Shown here: positions 1-6,324 of the stretch, piece by piece
How positions within the stretch are numbered: position 1 is the stretch's first letter
Layout: each line of letters begins with the position of its first letter
Assembly (NCBI GenBank): GCA_025935655.1
Contig: JAICUV010000003.1
Span: 1-33,908 of the forward strand
Direction: 5' to 3'
DNA length: 33,908 nucleotides
DNA from: Chloroflexota bacterium
GTDB lineage: Bacteria > Chloroflexota > Limnocylindria > Limnocylindrales > CSP1-4
The notes under the pieces: model-generated
What the model was told of the DNA's origin: nothing
Seen by the model: only the letters and a program-made list of their open reading frames with translations
Database searches by the model: none
Translations under genes and position numbers: made by a program

Positions 1-192
1 AAGGGCGACGCCCGGACCGCGGCCGTCGTCGCCGCGATCCAGGAGGACGGCTCGATCTGGCTGGGCGGGACGACGTGGCACGGGATGCGTGCGATGCGGC
101 TATCGGTGTCGAACTGGGCCACGACCGAGGCCCACGCCGAGGCGGCGGCGGCCGTCGTGCGCCGGATCGCGGGGGAGATCCCCGCGGGGTGA
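1..192 (+). CDS. C-terminal end of a PLP-dependent decarboxylase/aminotransferase-type enzyme (partial)
   Basis: Only the last 63 codons lie in the window; reading frame 1 is open from the first base to TGA at 190-192. The peptide contains a Gly-Thr-Thr-Trp-His-Gly-Met-Arg-Ala-Met-Arg-Leu-Ser-Val-Ser-Asn-Trp-Ala-Thr-Thr segment. This resembles the C-terminal end of group II pyridoxal-dependent decarboxylases (aromatic-L-amino-acid decarboxylase type), which end with a similar 'T.W.G..a.R.Svsnw.Tt' block before a last helix. The family call rests on this tail alone. The catalytic lysine and cofactor site lie outside the window, so substrate and even reaction cannot be given. The stop overlaps a GTG (189-191) that could start a coupled downstream ORF. 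Confidence 0.6.
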   Translation, partial: KGDARTAAVVAAIQEDGSIWLGGTTWHGMRAMRLSVSNWATTEAHAEAAAAVVRRIAGEIPAG

Positions 193-647
193 GCATCGAC
201 GACGGCACGGTGGCCGCGATCGAGATCGCGGCGGCTGGGGACGTCGTGTCTGACCCCGTCCGCGCGGCCGCGGACGTCGTGCCCGCTCCCGTGCGCGCGG
301 CGGGGGTTCGCCTCGTCGGGTTCGCCCGGGCCTTCGCCCTCGTCGGGTTCGCCCGGGCAGCGCTCGAACGGTGGCGTGGGCGCATCCGCTGGCCCGCGCG
401 CAGGGCGATCCGTGGCGGGAGGCGGCCCCCGTGCCATCGTTGGCCCGCCCGATGGGCGCTTGCGGGTTGGCGCGCCACCGTACGACCGCTGGGCGGGGAG
501 GTGGCCGGGGAACGGCTGCGTGGGCGGGCTCGTCGGGGAACCCCAGGGCGCGCGGGGGAGGAACCCTGGCCGGGCGGGCCCCGCGGGCGGACGCGCTGGC
601 CGCGCGGCCCGGGACGTCGCATCGGCCCGGCGCGCGCTGTGCTGTAA
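189..647 (+). CDS. Possible small coupled ORF, uncertain
   Basis: A GTG at 189 overlaps the preceding TGA in the GTGA arrangement typical of translational coupling, and the frame stays open for 152 codons. The first 65-70 codons have the strong G/C third-position bias of real genes here and give a plausible alanine/valine-rich peptide. It includes a nine-residue repeat (Leu-Val-Gly-Phe-Ala-Arg-Ala) made by a DNA direct repeat at 311-331 and 338-358. After about codon 70 the product becomes arginine/proline/tryptophan-rich and looks non-coding. It could be a real short gene, a decayed gene, or non-coding GC-rich sequence. No family is recognised. The rest of the 193-711 gap holds only the aminotransferase promoter. 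Confidence 0.25.
   Translation: MSIDDGTVAAIEIAAAGDVVSDPVRAAADVVPAPVRAAGVRLVGFARAFALVGFARAALERWRGRIRWPARRAIRGGRRPPCHRWPARWALAGWRATVRPLGGEVAGERLRGRARRGTPGRAGEEPWPGGPRGRTRWPRGPGRRIGPARAVL
311..358 (+). repeat. Direct repeat, two identical 21-bp copies
   Basis: Bases 311-331 and 338-358 are identical (21 of 21) with a six-base spacer, a period of 27 bases. The period is a multiple of three, so if the region is translated the repeat preserves frame. No function is evident. Confidence 0.8.
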
Positions 648-648
648 T
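640..648 (+). promoter_or_regulatory. Candidate extended -10 promoter for the aminotransferase/ABC operon
   Basis: The bases TG-C-TGTAAT (640-648) match an extended -10 element (TGn plus TGTAAT, five of six to TATAAT). Transcription would start near 655 and leave a leader of about 57 bases before the ATG at 712. No convincing -35 hexamer is visible, as expected for extended -10 promoters. This is a pattern match only. Confidence 0.35.
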
Positions 649-711
649 GGCCGCCACGCCAGACCCCGAGCACACGCGGGCCGCCGGAGGGCCGCCCGGA
701 ACGGAGGACCC

Positions 712-2046
712 ATGGGCATCAGCGCCGCGCCCGGCATGACGAGCGAGGAGATCGTCGCCCTCTCCCGGGAGCACACCCTGTTCTCGTGGTCCGTCCAGGG
801 GGCGCTCGACCCCATCGCGATCGACCACGCCGAGGGGGTCTACCTCTACACCCCCGAGGGCCGCCGGATCCTCGACTTCAACGCCCAGCTCATGTCCGTG
901 AACATCGGTCACGGGGACCGCCGCGTCATCGACGCGATCACCGAGCAGGCGACCAAGCTCCAGTACGTCCAGCCGGCGTTCGCGACGGAGATCCGCGCCC
1001 GGCTCGGCGCGAAGCTGGCCGAGATCCTGCCCGGGGACATGAACAAGGTGTTCTTCACGCTCGGCGGGGCCGAGGCGATCGAGAACGCGATCAAGCTCGC
1101 CCGCCACCACACGGGCCGCTACAAGCTCCTCGCCCGCTACCGCAGCTACCACGGCGCGACCTTCGGCGCGATGACGCTCACCGGCGACTACCGCCGCTGG
1201 GCGAACGAGCCGGGGCTCGTCGGCGTCGTGCGCTACCCGGACACGCACCGCTGGGGCGAGGCGGAGCCGCGCTCGGCCGACGAGGCGCTCCAGGGCCTCG
1301 AGGACGTGATCAAGTACGAGGGCCCGCACACGATCGCGGCGATCTTCCTCGAGACGATCGTGGGGACGAACGGCATCCTCATCCCGCCGGACGGCTATCT
1401 CAAGGGCGTCCGCGAGCTGTGCGACCGCTACAACATCCTGATGGTCGCGGACGAGGTCATGGCCGGCTTCGGGCGGACCGGGCGCTGGTTCGCCGTGGAC
1501 CACTGGGACGTCGTCCCGGACCTCATGACGATGGCCAAGGGCCTGACGAGCAGCTACCTCCCCCTCGGCGCGGTTGCCATGCGCCAGCACATCGCCGACG
1601 GCCTGGAGCAGAAGATGTTCTATGGCGGGCTGACGTACAGCTCGCACCCGGTGAGCCTCGCCGCGGCCCTGGCCACGATCCGCGTGTACGAGGAGGACGA
1701 CCTCATCGGCAACGCCGCCCGGCTCGACGGCGTGATGCGACGCCATCACGAGGCCCTCGCGGCGAAGCACCCGAGCGTGGGCGCACACCGCAACCTCGGC
1801 CTGTTCGGGATCCTGGACCTCGTCCGGTCGCATGACCCGTGGACGCCGATCACCCCGTTCAACGGCACCTCGGACGAGATGAAGGCGATCGGCAGGTTCC
1901 TGCGCGAGAACGGCGTGTACACGATGATCGCCAACAACTCGATCCACACCAACCCGCCGCTGTGCATCACCGAGGAGCAGCTGGCGGAGGGCTTCGAGGT
2001 CATCGACCGCGCGCTCGACATCGCCGACCAGGCGGTCACGGGCTAG
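712..2046 (+). CDS. Class III PLP-dependent aminotransferase
   Basis: A 444-residue fold type I, class III aminotransferase that moves an amino group between an amine or omega-amino acid and a keto acid using pyridoxal phosphate. Visible landmarks are the Gly-Gly-Ala-Glu-Ala cofactor-phosphate region, Tyr-His-Gly-Ala after it, the Asp247-Glu-Val-Met-Ala-Gly-Phe-Gly-Arg-Thr-Gly block whose Asp contacts the pyridine nitrogen, and Lys276 in Met-Ala-Lys-Gly-Leu-Thr, the expected Schiff-base lysine. The frame runs further upstream to 376, but ATG 712 is chosen because GGAGG at 703-707 precedes it and the upstream part looks non-coding. It starts a tight operon with an NMT1-type ABC transporter, so it probably acts on the imported compound or a breakdown product. 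Taurine, beta-alanine or other omega-amino compounds are typical of the subfamily. The exact substrate cannot be read from sequence. Confidence 0.92.
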   Translation: MGISAAPGMTSEEIVALSREHTLFSWSVQGALDPIAIDHAEGVYLYTPEGRRILDFNAQLMSVNIGHGDRRVIDAITEQATKLQYVQPAFATEIRARLGAKLAEILPGDMNKVFFTLGGAEAIENAIKLARHHTGRYKLLARYRSYHGATFGAMTLTGDYRRWANEPGLVGVVRYPDTHRWGEAEPRSADEALQGLEDVIKYEGPHTIAAIFLETIVGTNGILIPPDGYLKGVRELCDRYNILMVADEVMAGFGRTGRWFAVDHWDVVPDLMTMAKGLTSSYLPLGAVAMRQHIADGLEQKMFYGGLTYSSHPVSLAAALATIRVYEEDDLIGNAARLDGVMRRHHEALAAKHPSVGAHRNLGLFGILDLVRSHDPWTPITPFNGTSDEMKAIGRFLRENGVYTMIANNSIHTNPPLCITEEQLAEGFEVIDRALDIADQAVTG

Positions 2047-2082
2047 CGACGAACCCCAGGCGACCGACGGCAGGAGGAGCGC

Positions 2083-3036
2083 GTGTCGGCCGGCACCGAG
2101 CGGAACGAGATCCACCTCCTCGAGCGTGAGCTCGAGCTGGAGCTCCATGCCGCCCAGCCGCGGGTTCCTCGGCTCAAGTGGCGCCGCCCGTTCGCCTTCC
2201 TGCTGATGATCACGCTCGTCCTGTTCCTGTGGGAGGGCGTGAAGTTCCTCGGCGGGACGCCCTGGCACCCGGTGGGCGCCGGGCCCGGCTCGCCGGTCAT
2301 CTGGAACCCGCCGTTCCGCTGGCCGTTCGCCAACGACCTCAACCTCCCGCACGTGTGGAACATCGCCTATGCGATGGGCCAGCCGTTCCAGCGGGGCGCG
2401 GACCAGACGCTGCTCGCCTACCTGGTCGGCGCCGCGTTCTACACGTGGCGCGAGGCGTTCCTGGGCTTCGTGCTCGGCAGCCTGCTGGGGCTCGGGCTCG
2501 CGACCGCGTTCGTCCACTCGCGCCTCGCGGAGCGGGCGTTCGTCCCGTACGTCATCGCGAGCCAGACCATCCCGATCATCGCGCTCGCGCCGCTGATCGT
2601 GTTCGCGCTCGGCCAGGGCGTGCTGGCGGTGGTCGTCATCGCGACGTACCTCACGTTCTTCCCCGTCACGATCGCGATGCTGCGCGGCCTCCGCTCGTTC
2701 GACCCGCGCGCGCTGGAGCTGCTCCGCTCGTACGGGGCCTCGCGCCGGGGCGTGTACACGAAGCTCCGCCTGCCTGCCTCGTATCCCTACCTGTTCACGG
2801 CGCTCAAGATCGCCGCGACCGCCGCCATCGTGGGCGCGATCATCGGCGAGGACACGGGCGCGATCCAGGCCGGCCTGGGCCGCGTCATCACGACCTTCAA
2901 CCAGTACTACGCCACCGGCCCGGAGAAGCTGTGGGCGGCGATCTTCGTCGCGGCGACCCTGGGCATCGTGTTCTTCCTGCTCGTCCGGGTCGCGGAGATC
3001 ATCGCCCTCCGCCGCCGACCGGGCATCGACGCATGA
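2083..3036 (+). CDS. ABC transporter permease, NMT1/taurine-type system (first permease)
   Basis: A 317-residue inner-membrane permease of the BPD_transp_1 family. A charged N-terminal stretch (residues 1-35) precedes the first membrane helix at about 37-52. Further helices follow at about 122-145, 155-200, 238-255 and 285-305. The EAA loop that docks on the ATPase is at about 211-233 (Glu-Leu-Leu-Arg-Ser-Tyr-Gly-Ala-Ser). The GTG start at 2083 is preceded by AGGAGGAG at 2072-2079. The stop overlaps an in-frame ATG (3033) of the ATPase. Between helices 1 and 2 lies a long Pro/Trp-rich periplasmic loop (residues 55-100) that the partner permease lacks. It presumably forms a heterodimer with the second permease at 3902-4765. 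Confidence 0.9.
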   Translation: MSAGTERNEIHLLERELELELHAAQPRVPRLKWRRPFAFLLMITLVLFLWEGVKFLGGTPWHPVGAGPGSPVIWNPPFRWPFANDLNLPHVWNIAYAMGQPFQRGADQTLLAYLVGAAFYTWREAFLGFVLGSLLGLGLATAFVHSRLAERAFVPYVIASQTIPIIALAPLIVFALGQGVLAVVVIATYLTFFPVTIAMLRGLRSFDPRALELLRSYGASRRGVYTKLRLPASYPYLFTALKIAATAAIVGAIIGEDTGAIQAGLGRVITTFNQYYATGPEKLWAAIFVAATLGIVFFLLVRVAEIIALRRRPGIDA

Positions 3037-3056
3037 CCACAGGAGCCGACCGCCCA

Positions 3057-3905
3057 ATGACCGGACCCGCCACAGCGCCCGTCGTCCAGATCCGCGGCGT
3101 CGACAAGGTGTTCGCCGGTCGCGACCGCGGCCAGACGGTGGCCCTCCAGGGCATCGACCTCGACATCGCGCCGGGCGAGTTCGTCTCCCTCATTGGCCCG
3201 TCCGGCTGCGGCAAGTCGACGCTGCTGCGCGTCATCGGCGACCTCGTCCAGCCCAGCAAGGGCTCGGTGGAGGTCAATGGCAAGCCGGCGCCCCAGGCGC
3301 GCCGCGACCGCGACTACGGGATGGTCTTCCAGGCGCCGGTGCTGTTCGACTGGCGGAGCGTGGAGGACAACGTCAAGCTCCCGCTCGAGATCCTGGGCAA
3401 GGACAAGGCGTGGCGCAGCGCCCGTGCGAAGGAGATGCTCGAGCTCGTGGAGCTGGGCGACTTCACGAAGCACATGCCGTACCAGCTCTCGGGCGGCATG
3501 CAGCAGCGGGTCGCGATCGCGCGCGCGCTCTCGTTCGAGCCCCGGATCCTGCTGATGGACGAGCCGTTCGGCGCGCTGGACGAGATGACCCGCGAGCGCA
3601 TGAATGACGAGGTGCTCCGGATCTGGGAGCAGACCGGCACGACGGTCGTGTTCGTGACCCACTCGATCCCGGAGGCCGTGTACCTGTCCTCGCGCGTCGT
3701 GGTGATGAGTGCCCGGCCGGGGCGGATCACGAAGGTCGTGGACATCGACCTGCCGCGGCCGCGCAGTGACGCGTCGCGCGAGACGCCGCGCTACTTCGAG
3801 CTGATCACCGAGGTCCGCGAGGCGCTGCGCGCGGGCGGCGGCGAGCTCGACGATTCCGGGGTCCCGTCCGCGGCCCGCACGATGGCCGAGGGCGCGGTCG
3901 GGTGA
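3057..3905 (+). CDS. ABC transporter ATP-binding protein (SsuB/TauB/ThiZ type)
   Basis: A cytoplasmic nucleotide-binding subunit of 282 residues that powers the two flanking permeases. Walker A is Gly-Pro-Ser-Gly-Cys-Gly-Lys-Ser at residues 47-54, the signature Leu-Ser-Gly-Gly-Met-Gln-Gln-Arg starts near 144, Walker B Leu-Leu-Met-Asp-Glu-Pro has Asp168/Glu169, and the H-loop Val-Thr-His-Ser follows. The order and spacing are those of the nitrate/sulfonate/taurine/pyrimidine-precursor branch. Two starts are possible. ATG 3033 overlaps the previous stop in an ATGA junction. ATG 3057 has AGGAG at 3041-3045 eleven bases upstream and is used here. They differ by eight residues. The stop TGA overlaps the GTG start of the next permease. 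Confidence 0.92.
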   Translation: MTGPATAPVVQIRGVDKVFAGRDRGQTVALQGIDLDIAPGEFVSLIGPSGCGKSTLLRVIGDLVQPSKGSVEVNGKPAPQARRDRDYGMVFQAPVLFDWRSVEDNVKLPLEILGKDKAWRSARAKEMLELVELGDFTKHMPYQLSGGMQQRVAIARALSFEPRILLMDEPFGALDEMTRERMNDEVLRIWEQTGTTVVFVTHSIPEAVYLSSRVVVMSARPGRITKVVDIDLPRPRSDASRETPRYFELITEVREALRAGGGELDDSGVPSAARTMAEGAVG

Positions 3906-4765
3906 GCGCCGTCCAGGGCGTCGTGCCCGCCGGAGGGCCGTCCCCGGCCGCCGCGCCGCGCGCGCGCCGGGGCTACGACGTGCGCCGGGCGTTCCGCGAG
4001 TACGTGCCCGCGATCGTGGTGATCGTCGGCGGGCTCGTCCTGTGGGAGCTGTCGATCCGGCTGCTCGGCCTCAACGCGTTCATCCTGCCGGCCCCGTCCG
4101 CGATCTGGGGCGCGCTCGTGGAGAACTGGAACGGGGAGCGGTTCCCGCTGTTCGAGTCCGCCAAGAACACGATCGTCGAGGCGGCGGGCGGGTTCGTCAT
4201 CGGCACGACGGCCGGCGTCGTCGTCGCGTTCCTCGCCGCCCGCTGGTCGGGGATGCGGGCGCTGCTGCTGCCGCTGGCCGTGGCCGCGAACGCGATCCCG
4301 ATCATCGCCTTCGCGCCGCTGTTCAACACGTGGTTCGGGCTCCTCAACCCGCTGTCCAAGATGATGATGGCCGCGGTGCTGTCGTTCTTCCCGGTGATGG
4401 CCAACGTGACCCGCGGCCTGTCCGGCGTGGACCCGGCCGCGCTGGAGCTCATGCGCTCGTACGCGGCGAGCGACGGCGAGATCCTGCGCAAGGTCCGCGT
4501 CCCGAACGCGCTGCCGTACTTCTTCACGGCCCTCAAGCTCGCCTCCACGCTCAGCCTCATCGGCGCGATCGTCGCCGAGTACTTCGGCGGCCAGGGCTCC
4601 GTGCTCGGCCGGATGATCGTCCAGAGCGCGTCCGCGCTGAAGTTCGACATCACCTGGGCCGCGGTCTCCCTGGCGGCGGTGGCTGGCATCGCGTTCTACC
4701 TGCTGATCGCGTTCGTCGAGCGGCTCGCGATCCCGTGGCACTCGTCCGCGCGCAACGACGGCTGA
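3902..4765 (+). CDS. ABC transporter permease, NMT1/taurine-type system (second permease)
   Basis: A 287-residue inner-membrane permease of the same family as the product of 2083-3036. It has about six membrane helices, the first at 36-52, and an EAA loop at about 181-203 (Leu-Glu-Leu-Met-Arg-Ser-Tyr-Ala-Ala-Ser). The Pro-Ala-Pro-Ser-Ala-Ile-Trp motif after the first helix is characteristic of SsuC/TauC/ThiX-type permeases. The GTG start at 3902 overlaps the ATPase stop (GTGA), which implies translational coupling and explains the lack of a separate ribosome site. With the first permease it would form a heterodimeric channel. A 154-base gap with its own promoter-like elements separates it from the binding protein. 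Confidence 0.92.
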   Translation: MSAVQGVVPAGGPSPAAAPRARRGYDVRRAFREYVPAIVVIVGGLVLWELSIRLLGLNAFILPAPSAIWGALVENWNGERFPLFESAKNTIVEAAGGFVIGTTAGVVVAFLAARWSGMRALLLPLAVAANAIPIIAFAPLFNTWFGLLNPLSKMMMAAVLSFFPVMANVTRGLSGVDPAALELMRSYAASDGEILRKVRVPNALPYFFTALKLASTLSLIGAIVAEYFGGQGSVLGRMIVQSASALKFDITWAAVSLAAVAGIAFYLLIAFVERLAIPWHSSARNDG

Positions 4766-4809
4766 CCGCGACCGCCGAGCCCGCCGCGTCTCCGGGGCGG
4801 ATCGAGAAC

Positions 4810-4843
4810 GACCGTTCCCACGACGGTCCGGATTCGGTATCGT
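4810..4843 (+). promoter_or_regulatory. Candidate internal promoter and operator before the binding-protein gene
   Basis: TTCCCA (4815-4820) and TATCGT (4838-4843) lie exactly 17 bases apart, each matching four of six consensus -35 and -10 positions. A perfect inverted repeat, GACCGT-N7-ACGGTC (4810-4828), covers the -35 element, where a repressor or activator could bind. This would let the solute-binding protein be made in excess of the membrane parts. The evidence is pattern only. Confidence 0.35.
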
Positions 4844-4919
4844 TCCGCGGACCGCGGCTGCGTGCCGCTGGAGGAGCCGGCGTCCCCACCCCGAGCGGAC
4901 GCCTGAGTAGAGGAGAGGC

Positions 4920-6113
4920 ATGAGGAAGCAGATGCGCGTCCTCGGGCTGGGCATGTTCGCGACGATCCTCGTCGCGGCGTGCAGCGGCTCGACGGCGACC
5001 ACGGCGCCCGCAAGCGAGGCCCCGGCCTCCGCGCCGGCCTCGCAGGCAGCCAGCGAGGCGCCCGCCAGCCCGGCCGCGGCGGCGGCCAAGGTCCGGCTCC
5101 AGCTGCAGTGGGCGCCCCAGGCGCAGTTCGCGGGCTACTTCGCCGCGGCGGCGCAGGGCTACTACAAGGCGGAGAACCTCGAGGTCGACATCCTCGACGG
5201 CGGCCCGACGATCGTCCCCCAGCAGGTCGGCTCCGCGCCCGATGGCCCGGAGTTCACGATCTCGTGGGTCCCGAAGGTGCTCGAGGCGCGCGAGAGCGGC
5301 TCGGACCTCGTGGACATCGCCCAGGTCTTCCAGCGCTCGGGCACCCTGAGCGTGACCTGGAAGGACAGCGGGATCGACGACCCGTGCAAGCTGGCCGGCA
5401 AGAAGGTCGGCGTGTGGGACTTCGGCAACGAGTTCGAGGTCACGGCCGGGCTGTCCTCCGCGTGCGGCCTGACGCAGGGCCTGGAGAACAACGGCGATCC
5501 GGCGACGCAGTACCAGAAGGTCATCCAGGCCTTCGACATGGTCGCGTTCCTGAACAAGGAGATCGACGCCGCCGAGGCGATGATCTACAACGAGTACGCG
5601 CAGGTGCTCGAGGCGACGAACCCGGCGACGGGCGAGCTGTACAAGCCCGAGGACCTCAACATCATCAACTGGAACGACGTGCGCAGCGCGATGCTCCAGG
5701 ACGCGATCTTCGCGCGCGAGGCGTGGCTCAAGGAAGGGACCAACCGTGACATCGCCGTCCGCTTCGTGCGGGCGTCGCTCAAGGGCTGGATCTACTGCCG
5801 CGACAACCCCGCCGACTGCGTGAAGGCCACGACGGACGCGGGCTCGCAGCTGGGCGCCGGCCACCAGGCGTGGATGATGAACGAGATCAACGCGCTGATC
5901 TGGCCGTCGTCCGGCGGCGTGGGCGCGCTCGATCCGATCACGTGGAACCAGACGGTCCAGGTCGCCAAGGGCGCCGGGATCATCAAGCTCGACCCGTCCA
6001 CGAGCGCCTACGACACCTCGATCGTCACCGATGCCTGGAGTGGCATCGAGGGCGACACGAAGGGCGCGGGCTTCACCAAGGGCACCGTCCAGGTCACCCC
6101 GGGCGGCAACTAG
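4920..6113 (+). CDS. NMT1/THI5-family ABC solute-binding lipoprotein
   Basis: A 397-residue extracytoplasmic binding protein. The N-terminus is a lipoprotein signal peptide with lipobox Leu-Val-Ala-Ala-Cys (Cys21), followed by a Thr/Ala/Pro/Ser-rich linker to about residue 55. The mature domain opens with Leu-Gln-Leu-Gln-Trp-Ala-Pro-Gln-Ala-Gln-Phe-Ala-Gly-Tyr-Phe-Ala. This Trp-x-Pro-Gln-Ala-Gln-Phe-Ala-Gly-Tyr motif is a hallmark of NMT1/THI5-like proteins, which bind pyrimidine thiamine precursors (ThiY), riboflavin (RibY) and other small ring compounds. ATG 4920 follows AGGAG at 4911-4915. It is the last gene of the transporter operon. Substrate is undetermined: a thiamine pyrimidine, riboflavin, a pyrimidine-catabolite or an amine substrate all fit, and the linked aminotransferase favours a nitrogen-containing compound that is catabolised. 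Confidence 0.9.
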   Translation: MRKQMRVLGLGMFATILVAACSGSTATTAPASEAPASAPASQAASEAPASPAAAAAKVRLQLQWAPQAQFAGYFAAAAQGYYKAENLEVDILDGGPTIVPQQVGSAPDGPEFTISWVPKVLEARESGSDLVDIAQVFQRSGTLSVTWKDSGIDDPCKLAGKKVGVWDFGNEFEVTAGLSSACGLTQGLENNGDPATQYQKVIQAFDMVAFLNKEIDAAEAMIYNEYAQVLEATNPATGELYKPEDLNIINWNDVRSAMLQDAIFAREAWLKEGTNRDIAVRFVRASLKGWIYCRDNPADCVKATTDAGSQLGAGHQAWMMNEINALIWPSSGGVGALDPITWNQTVQVAKGAGIIKLDPSTSAYDTSIVTDAWSGIEGDTKGAGFTKGTVQVTPGGN

Positions 6114-6139
6114 CCCCACCAGCTCTCCGGAACGACGAC

Positions 6140-6169
6140 GACGGCCGGCCCCGCGAGGGGCCGGCCGTC
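6140..6169 (+). terminator. Strong hairpin after the ABC operon
   Basis: A perfect 13-bp stem (6140-6152 with 6157-6169) closes on a GCGA tetraloop of the GNRA class. It lies 26 bases after the binding-protein stop. No clear U-tract follows (TCTCGATT), so it may terminate poorly by itself or protect the mRNA 3' end. Confidence 0.65.
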
Positions 6170-6260
6170 TCGATTCCCGGCCGGCCGGACGAGCGCGTGG
6201 CCCGGCGCGTCGCGCCGCCAGATGTCGCGCGCCGGACACGCCGAGCGCCCCCGGGGGCCA

Positions 6261-6266
6261 TACACT
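6261..6266 (+). promoter_or_regulatory. Candidate -10 element for the MFS-cNMP gene
   Basis: TACACT matches five of six bases of TATAAT and lies about 60 bases before the coding start, after the operon hairpin. No good -35 is visible 16-18 bases upstream. Confidence 0.3.
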
Positions 6267-6324
6267 CGCGGTCGGTCGGGGGACACGCGCATCGACGGGT
6301 GAGGAGGATCCGGCCATCGGCACG

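Noticed and set aside
100..3057. 985-codon reverse-strand frame across the aminotransferase and permease genes
   Set aside because: It is a GC-rich shadow: Arg/Asp/Ala-rich with no domain, and the forward genes have clear motifs and ribosome sites. The same holds for the long frames at 8941-13353 (+), 8960-12067 (-), 12908-15604 (+), 17796-21239 (+), 23447-25204 (-) and 25520-27739 (+).
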